This document shows positions 24,867-34,088 of a stretch of DNA of 45,482 nucleotides, in pieces (the first letter of the stretch is position 1; each line of letters begins with the position of its first letter). Both the position numbers and the translations under genes were made by a program. The stretch lies in assembly GCA_016200895.1 (NCBI GenBank), contig JACQDX010000109.1, positions 1-45,482 of the forward strand. Reading direction: 5' to 3'. A model generated the notes under the pieces. The model saw only the letters and a program-made list of their open reading frames with translations. It had not been told where the DNA came from and searched no databases. The DNA is from Burkholderiales bacterium (GTDB lineage Bacteria; Pseudomonadota; Gammaproteobacteria; Burkholderiales; Burkholderiaceae_D).

Positions 24867-27800
24867 ATGTTAAATAAAATAGTGGATTTATCCCTTCGAT
24901 ACAAAGTACTGGTGATCGTGCTTTTTGTATTGGTCATTCTACTCGGTGCCAAGGCCTGGCGAGAATTGCCCGTTGATGCCTTTCCCGATGTGACTCCTGT
25001 TCAAGTAAATATTTACACTGAATCGCCAGGTCTTGCTGCTGAAGACGTTGAAAAATTATTAACCGCTCCAATTGAAACATCAATGGCTGGTCTGGCTGGT
25101 GTGGAAGCCATACGGTCGGTATCATTATTTGGACTGTCTTATGTCAGCGTCAACTTTAAAGACAATGTTGATATTTACTTCGCACGCAGACTGGTAGGAG
25201 AAAAACTGCTCGAAGCCAAAGAGAGAATCCCTCAAGGTTATGGTGAACCCGCTGTGGGTCCCAATAGCTCTGGTTTAGGGCAGGTGTTTTGGTACACGAT
25301 TGAATCTGCTGACAAGAATATGTCCACCATGGACTTGCGAACTCTACAGGATTGGAATGTCCGCCTCAAATTGAGGACTGCGCCGGGAGTGGATGATGTC
25401 ACATCGTGGGGGGGGGACGAAAAACAGTATCAGGTACTGATCAACCCTAACCAGTTGATTAAATATGGCCTCAGCCTTAAAACTGTGATGGAAACCCTTA
25501 CCGCTAACAACCGTCAGGTGGGTGGCCAATATTTGAATATTGGACAGGAACAGTATCTGGTGCGCGGCCTCGGTCTGGTGGCGAATGCTAAGGACATTGG
25601 TAACGTGGTACTCGCTACCCGCGATGGTACTCCGGTATATATACGTGATGTTGCTGAAGTTAAAGAGGCGCCGTCTCTAAGTTTTGGTGCAGTCACCAAG
25701 GATGGTAAAGAGGTCGTTCTGGGAATGGCCCTGCAACGAATTGGCGAGAATGCCAAGGGAGTTGTAGAAGCGGTCAAACAAAAAATCAAAGTGGCGCAAC
25801 AGGCACTTCCTAAGGGCGTAACGATCAATCCTGTCTACGATCGTACAGATCTTGTCGACAAAGCGGTTAAGACCGCTGAAAGCGCCCTGATAGAAGGTTC
25901 TGTGTTGGTTGCTATCATTCTTTTCCTTTTTCTTGGCGAGATCCGCTCCGCTATAGTTGTCATTGTGGCATTGCCGCTGGCAATGTTGATCAGTTTCATG
26001 CTGATGCAACAATGGGGTCTGTCGGCCAATCTGATGTCGCTTGCCGGGCTTGCAGTCGGGATAGGTATGATGGTCGACGGCGCAGTTGTGATGGTAGAAA
26101 ACGGCTTCCGGCTTCTTTCTCATCATGCTGGTAAGGAAGTCAACAAGACACATGTGATACTTGAGGCTGCACGAGAAGTGATGAATCCCGTCGCTTTTGC
26201 GATCCTCATCATTATCGTTGTGTTCCTTCCCCTGTTTTCATTAACGGGGCTGGAAGGCAAGATGTTCAAGCCAATGGCGTTGACGATTACTTTTGCTATG
26301 GTCGGCTCCCTGTTGCTGACCATGACTCTTGTGCCAGTTCTGTCTGCCCTGATTCTTAAGGCGAAGGAAGAAAAAGATACTTTTATCGTCCGCTATGCAA
26401 AGAAAATCTACCTTCCGCTGTTGGACTGGGCTCTTGATAGCAAGAAAAAAGTGATCGCGGGAGCAATTGTTGCACTGATCGCTGCACTTGCACTTATCCC
26501 ATTCCTGGGTAAGGAATTCATGCCTACCTTGCAAGAAGGCGGCATTTTATTCCGCGTAACCAGCATACCATCAACCTCACTGGAAGAATCAATTCGTATC
26601 TCCCAACAATTGGAAAACGCGCTGAAACAGTTCCCGCAAGCGACTTCGTCCATTGCAATGATAGGACGTGCTGAGAAAGGAGAAACTTCAGACGTCAATT
26701 ATATGGAATTGCTGGTAAATCTGAAACCACAAGGCGAATGGCCTAAAAAAATCGCTGTTCCAGAATTGGCCAAGGAGATGCAGGAAAAGCTGGAAACTGT
26801 AGTGCCAACTGCAGTGATTGCAGCGACCCAGCCTATCCAAAGCCGCATTGAAGAGTTGATTTCCGGCGTGCGTGCCACACTCGCATTGAAGCTGTATGGC
26901 GAAGATCTCAATACGTTGGATCGCTTATCTGGTCAAATTAAAGGCGTACTTGATAAAGTGGAAGGTGTTGCCGATTTATCGCTGGAGGCTAACAAGGGCA
27001 AACCTCAACTGATTATCAAGGTGAACCGCGATGCGGCTGCCCGCTATGGCATCAATGCTGATGAAATCTTGGAAGTTGTCCAGACAGGCATTGGTGGTAA
27101 AGCGGTATCCACGCTGATTGACGGCACCAAGCGTTTCGATATCCAGGCGTGGCTGGCACCTGAATTCCGCAACAACGTGCAATCCATTGGAAATATTCCG
27201 ATCCGTACGCAAAGTGGTGCTCTCGTACCACTCAGTAATGTAGCCAGCATTGATCTTGATGAAGGGTATTCCTTCATCCGTCGCGAAGAGTTGCAGCGTT
27301 ACGCTGTCATCCAGATGGACGTCAAGGGGCGGGACATTGACAGCTTTGTCAAGGAAGCTGAAGAAAAAATCCGTCAGCAGGTAAAGTTGCCCGATGGCTA
27401 TGTGATGGAGTGGGGTGGAGCGTTTGAAAATCAGCAACGTGCAATGACAAAACTTGCCATTATCGTCCCGCTGACAATCGCATTAATATTCATTTTGTTG
27501 TACACAGCATTTAATTCCTTGACCTATGCGACTTTGATTATTGCTAATGTGCCGTTCGCGACCATAGGCGGGGTAGTGGGCTTGTTTATCACTGGACAAT
27601 ATTTATCCGTGCCCTCAGCAATTGGCTTTATAGCGGTATTTGGCGTTGCCATGCTCAACGGTATCGTGTTGGTCACTTTCCTCAATGAGCAAAGAGAGCG
27701 GGGTATGTCAGTGCGCGAAGCAGTGCGCGAAGGAGCTGCATTACGTCTGCGTCCTGTACTTATGACTGCGTCGATTGCGATTTTTGGATTGGTGCCAATG

Positions 27801-27965
27801 CTATTGTCGAGTGGAGTAGGTGCGGAAACACAAAGGCCTCTCGCTACAGTAGTGGTTGGTGGCTTGTTTACTTCCACTGCATTGACGCTATTGCTGCTGC
27901 CATTGCTGTACGAGTGGGTAGAGGAACGTAAAGAACGAAAAGCTAAAGCAAAACTTGCCGGTTAA
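24867..27965 (+). CDS. czcA: CzcA-family heavy-metal RND permease (HME-RND), operon 1
   Basis: This 1032-residue proton-driven inner-membrane trimer subunit exports metal from the periplasm through CzcC. It has the two RND repeats, large periplasmic loops and 12 membrane helices. Helix 4 reads AVGIGMMVDGAVVMVEN: Asp404 and Glu411 align with the essential Asp408 and Glu415 of Cupriavidus CzcA, but the position of Asp402 is Gly398. It therefore belongs to another HME subgroup from the canonical Zn/Co/Cd CzcA of operon 2, somewhat like CusA at this site; the metal is uncertain. A hairpin and a PII-like gene follow. Confidence 0.9.
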   Translation: MLNKIVDLSLRYKVLVIVLFVLVILLGAKAWRELPVDAFPDVTPVQVNIYTESPGLAAEDVEKLLTAPIETSMAGLAGVEAIRSVSLFGLSYVSVNFKDNVDIYFARRLVGEKLLEAKERIPQGYGEPAVGPNSSGLGQVFWYTIESADKNMSTMDLRTLQDWNVRLKLRTAPGVDDVTSWGGDEKQYQVLINPNQLIKYGLSLKTVMETLTANNRQVGGQYLNIGQEQYLVRGLGLVANAKDIGNVVLATRDGTPVYIRDVAEVKEAPSLSFGAVTKDGKEVVLGMALQRIGENAKGVVEAVKQKIKVAQQALPKGVTINPVYDRTDLVDKAVKTAESALIEGSVLVAIILFLFLGEIRSAIVVIVALPLAMLISFMLMQQWGLSANLMSLAGLAVGIGMMVDGAVVMVENGFRLLSHHAGKEVNKTHVILEAAREVMNPVAFAILIIIVVFLPLFSLTGLEGKMFKPMALTITFAMVGSLLLTMTLVPVLSALILKAKEEKDTFIVRYAKKIYLPLLDWALDSKKKVIAGAIVALIAALALIPFLGKEFMPTLQEGGILFRVTSIPSTSLEESIRISQQLENALKQFPQATSSIAMIGRAEKGETSDVNYMELLVNLKPQGEWPKKIAVPELAKEMQEKLETVVPTAVIAATQPIQSRIEELISGVRATLALKLYGEDLNTLDRLSGQIKGVLDKVEGVADLSLEANKGKPQLIIKVNRDAAARYGINADEILEVVQTGIGGKAVSTLIDGTKRFDIQAWLAPEFRNNVQSIGNIPIRTQSGALVPLSNVASIDLDEGYSFIRREELQRYAVIQMDVKGRDIDSFVKEAEEKIRQQVKLPDGYVMEWGGAFENQQRAMTKLAIIVPLTIALIFILLYTAFNSLTYATLIIANVPFATIGGVVGLFITGQYLSVPSAIGFIAVFGVAMLNGIVLVTFLNEQRERGMSVREAVREGAALRLRPVLMTASIAIFGLVPMLLSSGVGAETQRPLATVVVGGLFTSTALTLLLLPLLYEWVEERKERKAKAKLAG

Positions 27966-27968
27966 TGT

Positions 27969-27995
27969 ATCAGTCGCTCAAAGCGAGCGACTGAT
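27969..27995 (+). terminator. Intercistronic hairpin between czcA and the PII-like gene
   Basis: An 11-bp perfect stem (27969-27979 with 27985-27995, loop AAAGC) is followed by TCCTTCTT. It could partly terminate transcription or stabilise the upstream mRNA, lowering expression of the genes after czcA. The downstream gene has its own AAGGGG ribosome site. Confidence 0.55.
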
Positions 27996-28015
27996 TCCTT
28001 CTTAAGGGGAAACTC

Positions 28016-28345
28016 ATGAAACAAATCAAAGCATTCATTCATCCACACCGGATCAATTTAGTCACTGAAGCGCTGCGTAATTCGGGGTTATGCGATATCA
28101 GTACGGGTACCCGTTGCTATAACTTAACTGTCTCTACAGTACAGCGTTTATTTACCGGCACTGACCAGGCACAACAACGCTATTCCGTAGATCTGGCAGA
28201 ACCGGTCGTTGCCGAATCCAAACTGGAGTTAATTTGCGAAGACGATCTGGCGGACCAAATTGCGGCATTAATTGCCGATGCCGGCAAACCTGGTCCCGGC
28301 TGGGTTTTTACGACTGAAATTCAGTCCGCATTGAAAATCATCTAA
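28016..28345 (+). CDS. PII/GlnB-like signalling protein, operon 1
   Basis: This 109-residue protein of the GlnB-like fold has the N-terminus MKQIKAFIHPHRINLVTEALRN followed by an altered T-loop (TVSTVQRLFTG) and the strand VVAESKLELICEDDLADQI. It lacks the classical uridylylated Tyr and the RTGE ending. PII-like proteins near metal exporters are known in some HME-RND operons, and nitrogen PII proteins bind ATP, but the ligand here is unknown; metal or nucleotide sensing is inference. It follows czcA by 50 nt. A second PII-like gene lies in operon 2. Confidence 0.75.
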   Translation: MKQIKAFIHPHRINLVTEALRNSGLCDISTGTRCYNLTVSTVQRLFTGTDQAQQRYSVDLAEPVVAESKLELICEDDLADQIAALIADAGKPGPGWVFTTEIQSALKII

Positions 28346-28376
28346 TCACAAAACTAAAGAATCCGGAAATCGACTT

Positions 28377-28835
28377 ATGGACTGGAAGATGGAATTGCTG
28401 TACTCAGGCCGCATCCTTTTCGCTGCCTTTCTAGGTGCAGTTATAGGATGGGATCGAGAAAGGCAGGGAAGCGATGCAGGCGTACGAACCTGTATGGCGA
28501 TATCGATTGGTGCCTGCGCGTTTAGTCTTGTGTCCTTGCATGCCCTGGCAGGAGATCCAACGCGGATTGCTGCACAGATAGTGTCCGGCATAGGATTTTT
28601 ATGCGCAGGTGTGATCCTTCAGCATCGTGGACGTGTTGCAGGGCTGACGACTGCTGCGACCTTATGGACAACTGCCTCCATTGGTATGGCTAGTGCCTAC
28701 GGCATGTATCTGCTAGCACTCTTAACTACCGTGTTGATTTACGGAATGCTGGTTTTGCATCATCTGCCCGGGTGGCAGAAATTCACTAAAAAACATTCTA
28801 TTAAAACCAGACAGGTTCGGTTTGAGGATGAATAG
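28377..28835 (+). CDS. MgtC/SapB-family membrane protein
   Basis: This 152-residue membrane protein has about four or five helices. The motif LGAVIGWDRERQG near residue 20 and GVRTCMAISIGACAFSLVS, then IVSGIGFLCAGVILQ and GLTTAATLWTTASIG match the MgtC/SapB domain. The family is linked to magnesium limitation and to modulation of P-type or F-type ATPases; a role in metal homeostasis is likely from its position 31 nt after the PII-like gene. It lacks the C-terminal ACT-like domain of longer MgtC proteins. Confidence 0.88.
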   Translation: MDWKMELLYSGRILFAAFLGAVIGWDRERQGSDAGVRTCMAISIGACAFSLVSLHALAGDPTRIAAQIVSGIGFLCAGVILQHRGRVAGLTTAATLWTTASIGMASAYGMYLLALLTTVLIYGMLVLHHLPGWQKFTKKHSIKTRQVRFEDE

Positions 28836-28870
28836 CAACAGTTATGGCGTCTCGCCAAAAGGAGTTCCAA

Positions 28871-29239
28871 ATGGGGTTTTTTGACAAATTATTGGGTGGT
28901 GGGCATTCACGTGGTCATAGTGACAGGCATGGAAAGGGGCAGGGTAATTCACATGGAAGTCATGGAGGCTCACATGGTGGGAGTCATCACAATGATCAAC
29001 AGAATCACCGCGACATACCTTCCATTCAGGACAATTCCTGGGGTAGGTCAGGCGGACAGATGCCGCCAATAACCGCCAGCTTCATAGCTTGTATCCAGTG
29101 CGGCGTAGCAAACGACCTGACATCTCGCTTTTGCAAGCAATGCGGAAAACCATTGCAGAACGTTCAATGCGAAGGATGCAATGCGGAGGTAAGACCAGAC
29201 GTGAAGTTTTGCGGGCAATGCGGTAAGTCGCGCTACTAA
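28871..29239 (+). CDS. His/Gly-rich double zinc-ribbon protein
   Basis: This 122-residue protein starts at ATG 28871, after AAAAGGAG; a longer frame to 28844 lacks that site. The N-terminal part (residues 5-50) is a His/Gly/Ser-rich stretch (SHGSHGGSHGGSHH), a probable loose metal-binding region. The C-terminal part has two zinc ribbons, CIQCG...CKQCG and CEGCN...CGQCG. It has no signal peptide, so it should be cytosolic, possibly a zinc buffer or chaperone for the CzcD-type exporter downstream. The gene is 35 nt after mgtC. The exact function is unknown. Confidence 0.75.
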   Translation: MGFFDKLLGGGHSRGHSDRHGKGQGNSHGSHGGSHGGSHHNDQQNHRDIPSIQDNSWGRSGGQMPPITASFIACIQCGVANDLTSRFCKQCGKPLQNVQCEGCNAEVRPDVKFCGQCGKSRY

Positions 29240-29305
29240 TCAAGTCTTCATTTTTCAACGGCCATCGAATTTACTGGTTTATTCAAATCTACATAAAGGA
29301 TATTT

Positions 29306-30268
29306 ATGAGCGGAGAGCATTCCCACGCATTGCCCACGACACAAAATCAAAAGTATCTGCTCATTGCACTCGCCTTGACGTCGACCTTTCTTATCGCAGA
29401 GGTAATTGGCGGCATTGTTACGGGCAGCCTGGCGTTATTGTCTGATGCGGCGCATATGCTCACAGATGCAAGTGCTTTGGCCATTTCTCTTGCCGCCATG
29501 CGTATTGCCAAACGTAAGGCAGATGCCCGACGTACCTTTGGTTATCATCGTTTCGAGATTTTGGCAGCTGCTTTCAACGCGATCATGTTGTTTCTCGTTG
29601 CCATCTACATTCTGTATGAAGCCTATTTGCGACTCAAATCACCGCCAGAAATTCAATCCACAGGGATGCTAGTCGTGGCAGTAATCGGACTGGTCGTCAA
29701 TCTGATCAGCATGCGACTTCTTTCTGCTGGCAAAGATAACAGTCTGAACGTGAAAGGCGCGTATCTCGAAGTCTGGAGTGACATGCTCGGTTCAATCGGC
29801 GTCATTGTTGGAGCCATCGTTATCCGCTTCACTGGCTGGGCAATGATTGACTCTATCATTGCTGTAGCGATTGGCCTGTGGGTCCTGCCCCGAACCTGGG
29901 TACTCCTCAAAGAAAGCATGAACATACTGTTAGAGGGTGTGCCAGACGGAATCAAGATTGAGGAGGTAAACGCAGCAATGCTTGCCGTTCCCGGTGTGCT
30001 CAGTGTTCATGATTTTCATTTATGGGCACTGACTAGTGGTAAGGCCAGTCTGACTGCGCACGTCGTCTACGACCCTGGCTTCCTGCCCGAAAAACAAATC
30101 CTGCCTGAACTGAAAAATATCCTGGCAACTAAATTTTCTGTTTTTCACACCACACTGCAATTTGAAACTGTTGCATGTGCCCATACAGACGATGGTTGCA
30201 ATTTTATTCCTGTGAATGAAGAGCATGGGGAGAGTGGACAAGCAGAACTGAAGAAGTTGTCTGTCTAA
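29306..30268 (+). CDS. czcD: Cation diffusion facilitator (Zn/Cd/Co), CzcD-like
   Basis: This 320-residue inner-membrane antiporter has six helices. The transport-site motifs are complete: HMLTDASALAISL in helix 2 (HxxxD) and EVWSDMLGSIGVI in helix 5 (in which the second HxxxD is ExxxD). TFGYHRFEILAA follows helix 2, and the cytosolic C-terminal domain holds VHDFHLWALTSG. The C-terminus ends with CAHTDDGCNF, a possible extra Cys/His site. CzcD exports cytoplasmic Zn/Co/Cd in exchange for protons. The start is ATG 29306 after AAGGAT. It closes the first czc series. Confidence 0.9.
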   Translation: MSGEHSHALPTTQNQKYLLIALALTSTFLIAEVIGGIVTGSLALLSDAAHMLTDASALAISLAAMRIAKRKADARRTFGYHRFEILAAAFNAIMLFLVAIYILYEAYLRLKSPPEIQSTGMLVVAVIGLVVNLISMRLLSAGKDNSLNVKGAYLEVWSDMLGSIGVIVGAIVIRFTGWAMIDSIIAVAIGLWVLPRTWVLLKESMNILLEGVPDGIKIEEVNAAMLAVPGVLSVHDFHLWALTSGKASLTAHVVYDPGFLPEKQILPELKNILATKFSVFHTTLQFETVACAHTDDGCNFIPVNEEHGESGQAELKKLSV

Positions 30269-30424
30269 TGTTTTAGGTGGATCCAATGTAGGTGGCGAAG
30301 CATCTGGCTCAGAAAAGCGATTATGGTCGGGATGCGAGTGGATAGGCATTACTTCATGCAAAGTATTGAAAACGATTCCGTTTGAGGCAGGGAAGTCTTT
30401 AATTGGAATTAAAAGGAGCTGTCT

Positions 30425-31012
30425 ATGGCGAATCTACCCATTAATCCATCGTTGTCGGTCAAATCCGCTGACAAAAATGCTGTGCCGTCGCAAAAAAACG
30501 TACCATCGAGTGGCGCATCGTTTGCTGCATCCCTGGCTCGTCTACAGGAAAAAGTGGCAACGACAGTTTCGAATACTGCCGCGACATTTGCCTCTGAGGA
30601 CCGCAACATTCTTGGTTCAGTCACGCGAAGTAGTCTGCCGCTCGCAAAAGCGGGAGCAGACAGCTCGACACCATTAGTCGAAATGGAAGAAAATATACTT
30701 CATGAACGCGCCCTGGCATTACGTGCTTACCGACAGCAATTGCTGGCTTCAAATATCGCCAATGCTGATACACCTGGATACAAAGCCGTTGATATCGATA
30801 TCCAGGAAGCCATACGCACGGGAAAAACAATAGACAACGTCCAGATTAAGTACGTTATGCCAAGTCAGGGCAACGTTGACGGCAATACAGTCGAAATGGA
30901 CAGGGAAATGGCAAAATTTACCGAGAATGCATTAATGTACCAATATCAGGTAGACAGAGTCAGGTCCCATTATAAAGATATGGAAGAGTTGCTCAAAAAT
31001 ACGCCTTATTGA
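30425..31012 (+). CDS. FlgB-like flagellar rod protein homologue inside the metal cluster
   Basis: The C-terminal part of this 195-residue protein matches FlgB, the proximal rod protein: RQQLLASNIANADTPGYKA (103-121) is the flagellar rod/hook N-terminal motif and VDGNTVEMDREMAKFTENAL (151-170) is the FlgB core, followed by a terminal helix. FlgB is usually about 135 residues, so residues 1-85 are an extra Ser/Ala/Lys-rich extension. No other flagellar gene is in the window. The gene has AAAAGGAG before its ATG and an intact frame, so it is likely expressed. A role in metal resistance is only suggested by position; a moonlighting or stray copy is also possible. Confidence 0.75.
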   Translation: MANLPINPSLSVKSADKNAVPSQKNVPSSGASFAASLARLQEKVATTVSNTAATFASEDRNILGSVTRSSLPLAKAGADSSTPLVEMEENILHERALALRAYRQQLLASNIANADTPGYKAVDIDIQEAIRTGKTIDNVQIKYVMPSQGNVDGNTVEMDREMAKFTENALMYQYQVDRVRSHYKDMEELLKNTPY

Positions 31013-31141
31013 GCGGGGCTGGTTAATCACTGCTTGCAGTTTGTCAGTAAACATCTCATTGCCAGCAACCACCAAAAATACTTTAGTGGTTAGCGGTATA
31101 TCGGCAAAACCGAATCTATAAATAACTTCATGTGGTGTTAA

Positions 31142-31327
31142 ATGAACAGCAATTTTCTTCAGAATCATCCTGACGAAATTTATACAATCATCCTGCAAAC
31201 ATCGATCATGTGTTTGGTCATTTTTTGTGTGTTGTTTTATCTGGAAAAATCTGGTGAGAAGAATAAACCACCTATCAAGAAAAATCTTACACCTCGCAAG
31301 AAAAATAGGCGTAACAAGCGTAAATAA
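31142..31327 (+). CDS. Small basic-tailed membrane protein
   Basis: The 61-codon ORF encodes a single hydrophobic segment (ILQTSIMCLVIFCVLFYL, about residues 17-34) and a very basic tail (KKNLTPRKKNRRNKRK), which would stay in the cytoplasm by the positive-inside rule. No family is recognised and the ribosome site is poor. The composition is unlike random frames nearby, and it lies 129 nt after the FlgB-like gene. Confidence 0.4.
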   Translation: MNSNFLQNHPDEIYTIILQTSIMCLVIFCVLFYLEKSGEKNKPPIKKNLTPRKKNRRNKRK

Positions 31328-31437
31328 GCCAACTTAACTTAACCGTGCCGCTCTATTTAATACGCAACGATTTCCAATGGAATTGTAGACCCCGCATGCT
31401 CCAGGTTATTCGAGGTTATATATCGCAATGTGCTAGT

Positions 31438-31457
31438 AGATGACGAAACTGTCATCT
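31438..31457. promoter_or_regulatory. Candidate response-regulator operator upstream of the czcE-like gene
   Basis: A perfect 7-bp inverted repeat AGATGAC (31438-31444) and GTCATCT (31451-31457), with a 6-bp spacer, lies about 120 bp before the czcE-like start. The inner TGAC/GTCA pair resembles heavy-metal response-regulator boxes (CopR/CzcR type). Binding is inferred. Confidence 0.4.
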
Positions 31458-31574
31458 CGCTGAAAGCTTCTGGTAAACAGGAGAATCCTACAATTGCTAT
31501 GTAGATATTTGAAAAAAATATCCGCGGTGAATATCTAAATGTCGCCACTTACATTAACTTTTGAGGAAACTGTC

Positions 31575-31904
31575 ATGACCATGAAAAAATTTTTTGCAAC
31601 GGCACTCATTACTTCCGCTACGTTGTTTGTATCGTCTGCTGCAATCGCGGTGCACACAACAGAACCTTATGGCAATCAAAGTATTGAGTCGATGGCACAA
31701 CGCACCATCAAACTCGATTCAAGGACCAAGTCGGTGCATATTGAGCAGGGCGAAACGGTGAAATTTGTGTTCGAAGGAAAAAGCTTCGTGTGGCAGTTCA
31801 ACACCCTCAACACAAATACTTTCAAATTTGCCGAGATTGCACCTGCATACATGAATGTCAAAAATATCCAAGTCTATCTGACGCGAAATCCTATGTATTT
31901 ATAA
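31575..31904 (+). CDS. czcE: CzcE-family periplasmic metal-binding protein
   Basis: This 109-residue protein starts at ATG 31575 after GAGGAAA; the frame extends to 31539 without a better site. A signal peptide (FFATALITSATLFVSSAAIA) precedes a beta-rich domain: SMAQRTIKLDSRTKSVHIEQGETVKFVF, then FVWQFNT and IQVYLTRNPMYL, as in CzcE. Cupriavidus CzcE is periplasmic, binds copper or zinc and is encoded beside czcRS. Here it is convergent with czcS. A possible operator lies about 120 bp upstream. Confidence 0.8.
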   Translation: MTMKKFFATALITSATLFVSSAAIAVHTTEPYGNQSIESMAQRTIKLDSRTKSVHIEQGETVKFVFEGKSFVWQFNTLNTNTFKFAEIAPAYMNVKNIQVYLTRNPMYL

Positions 31905-31915
31905 GAACTTCAATA

Positions 31916-31933
31916 GCCAGGCACTCGCCTGGC
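31916..31933. terminator. Hairpin between convergent czcE-like and czcS genes
   Basis: GCCAGGC (31916-31922) pairs with GCCTGGC (31927-31933) around ACTC. It lies between two gene ends, the place for a shared terminator, but lacks a U-run on either strand. Confidence 0.45.
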
Positions 31934-31960
31934 ATTGCAATAAGCGGTTGAGTAGGCGCC

Positions 31961-33358
31961 CTACAACATAAAGTGCAGGCGAAATGTAGTGCTCTGATTG
32001 ACCGTACTGTGCACATACACTTCGCCACCGTGTAAATGCATAATTGCCCGTACTATTGCAAGTCCCAAGCCTGTAGAATGCGTCAACTCCTGACGGGATT
32101 CATCACCCCGGTAGTAGCGCTCAAAAATATGAGGCAAATGTTCTGGACCAATACCAGGTCCAGAGTTCTCTATTGCGACCTCCATGACGTTTTTTTCTGT
32201 TTTTGTAGAAACTCGAATATAGCCACCACGTTGAGCATGGTGAACAGCGTTCGTCAGGACATTGCTGATAGCACGTTGAAACAGGACGCGATCAGCTTTT
32301 ATAGAAGCATCTTCGGCATTAATAGTGATAGACACATCCTTATCCTCTGCTAAGCCTTCAAAATAGTCGTGAATACGTTGCAACTCTGTTTTTACGTTCA
32401 AATTTTCCCGGTTCAAAGCCAGCTGCGCATTATCTGCCCGTGCCAAAAACAAGGTATTTTCTATCATGCGTGCTAGACGTTCATATTCTTCAATGTTGGA
32501 AGCAAGCAGCGTTTGATATTCTTCCTGTGGCCGTGAACGCGTTAGCGCCACTTGTGTTTGCATCATCAGCGTATTGATGGGCGTACGCAGATCATGGGCT
32601 AGATCCGCAGAAAATCGAGACAATCTCTGTACACTATCTTCCAGACGATCCAACATAGAATTGAACGCTGTGCCCAGTTTCTGCAATTCATGTGGAGAGC
32701 CATGCACAATTAACCGAGTATTCAAGTGTTGTGCCGTTATATCGTTGGCTTTTGAAATAATGGCTTCCAGAGGATGTAGTCCAGACCGAACAATAATAAT
32801 GCCAAATATCATCGCAAGTCCGGTACCGAGTAGTATCCCGACAATAAGTGTCTGCTGAAAGTTTTGCAGAAGCTCAGTTTTTTCTGTTCCTTCCCGTGCG
32901 AGCACTATTTGCACCGGTTCCGAATCACTGGTAGCTCCCATTGCCCCTAATATCCGTCCAGAACCTATATCAGGCTTGTAACTCCTTATGTCCTTACTCT
33001 CTGGTTGTTGATCAAGGGGTAGCGGACTGATTTGTGGAAGCACCTTTTTAATGGACATGTTTTGTAATATCACAGAACCATTTGGTCGGTTGATTCGCAA
33101 CGACAGGCCTTTGTGGCCAATCAATGCATCCAGGAAAGAATTAGGAGAGCGTTCTATCTCAGCTACTGACGTACTTTCTTTCAGCAAATGGCGGATCAGG
33201 GTAACCTTTCCGATGAGCTCGGTATCTGTACGCCGATCTAGTTCATCGCCCAATGCTTGGTAAAGATATGCACCTACTGTGATAAAGATTAATCCTGTTG
33301 CGCCAGCAAACAGTAGAGCAATGCGTGTAGCAATTGACATAGTGTCTTTGAATATCAC
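31961..33358 (-). CDS. czcS: Heavy-metal sensor histidine kinase, CzcS-like
   Basis: This 465-residue membrane kinase has two membrane segments (about 11-35 and 172-192) flanking a periplasmic sensor domain, then a HAMP linker, the H-box [11 protein letters not shown] with phospho-accepting His255, and the ATPase boxes ([21 protein letters not shown]). The start is GTG 33358, overlapping the czcR stop (GTGA); ATG 33340 is an alternative. With CzcR it would switch on the czc genes in response to periplasmic zinc/cadmium/cobalt, as in Cupriavidus. It is convergent with the czcE-like gene. Confidence 0.9.
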   Translation of the reverse strand: MIFKDTMSIATRIALLFAGATGLIFITVGAYLYQALGDELDRRTDTELIGKVTLIRHLLKESTSVAEIERSPNSFLDALIGHKGLSLRINRPNGSVILQNMSIKKVLPQISPLPLDQQPESKDIRSYKPDIGSGRILGAMGATSDSEPVQIVLAREGTEKTELLQNFQQTLIVGILLGTGLAMIFGIIIVRSGLHPLEAIISKANDITAQHLNTRLIVHGSPHELQKLGTAFNSMLDRLEDSVQRLSRFSADLAHDLRTPINTLMMQTQVALTRSRPQEEYQTLLASNIEEYERLARMIENTLFLARADNAQLALNRENLNVKTELQRIHDYFEGLAEDKDVSITINAEDASIKADRVLFQRAISNVLTNAVHHAQRGGYIRVSTKTEKNVMEVAIENSGPGIGPEHLPHIFERYYRGDESRQELTHSTGLGLAIVRAIMHLHGGEVYVHSTVNQSTTFRLHFML

Positions 33359-34026
33359 GAGCGTTCCTCTATCAAATAGCCCATGCCACGGATGGTATGG
33401 ATGAGCTTATTTGAGAACGCGTCGTCAATTTTTGCACGCAGTCTACGAATGGCGACATCCACGACATTGGTATCAGAGTCGAAATTCATGTCCCATACCT
33501 GAGAAGCGATCAAGGTACGGGTAAGTACTTCTCCTTGTTTCCTGGCTAAGAGATGGAGGAGGGCGAACTCGCGTGCTGTCAGTTCGATTCTTGTACCACT
33601 ACGACTTACTTTGCGCTTTAATACATCGATGTCCATATCTGCGATACGAATCATTTCGGCTTCACGTATTGGGCCTCTACGTAATAAACTTCTTATTCGA
33701 GCTACTAATTCTGTGAAAGCAAATGGCTTGACCAGATAGTCATCCGCACCTAGCTCCAAACCTTTAACGCGGTCCTCAACCGAATCACGGGCCGTCAGAA
33801 ACAACACCGGAGTTTCCTTCTCCAGACGTAATTTCTTCAAGACACTCCAACCATCTATTACAGGAAGCATGATATCGAGAATGATCAAATCATAATCTTG
33901 AGTAATTGCGAGATGCAGTCCATCTGACCCAGTGAGCGCCAAGTCTACAAAAAAACCTGATTCACTTAATCCCTTGCTCAAATATGCCCCCGTTTTTGGC
34001 TGATCTTCCACTACCAATATGCGCAT
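33355..34026 (-). CDS. czcR: OmpR-family response regulator, CzcR-like
   Basis: This 223-residue regulator has a receiver domain (phospho-acceptor Asp51 in LIILDIMLP, Lys in LVKPFAF) and a C-terminal winged helix ([23 protein letters not shown]). It belongs to the CzcR/CopR/CusR group. It is the first gene of a leftward czcRS pair, overlaps czcS by 4 nt, and is divergent from the second czcI-CBA operon across 364 bp that hold a likely binding site. It probably activates both. Confidence 0.92.
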   Translation of the reverse strand: MRILVVEDQPKTGAYLSKGLSESGFFVDLALTGSDGLHLAITQDYDLIILDIMLPVIDGWSVLKKLRLEKETPVLFLTARDSVEDRVKGLELGADDYLVKPFAFTELVARIRSLLRRGPIREAEMIRIADMDIDVLKRKVSRSGTRIELTAREFALLHLLARKQGEVLTRTLIASQVWDMNFDSDTNVVDVAIRRLRAKIDDAFSNKLIHTIRGMGYLIEERS

Positions 34027-34088
34027 AAGATATCTCTTGTATTTGTTGAAATTTGGAATGCATTATCCATGTTTCACAAATCGGCTGG

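Noticed and set aside
30269..30424. A gene between czcD and the FlgB-like gene
   Set aside because: Only short frames without ribosome sites; the gap is 156 bp.
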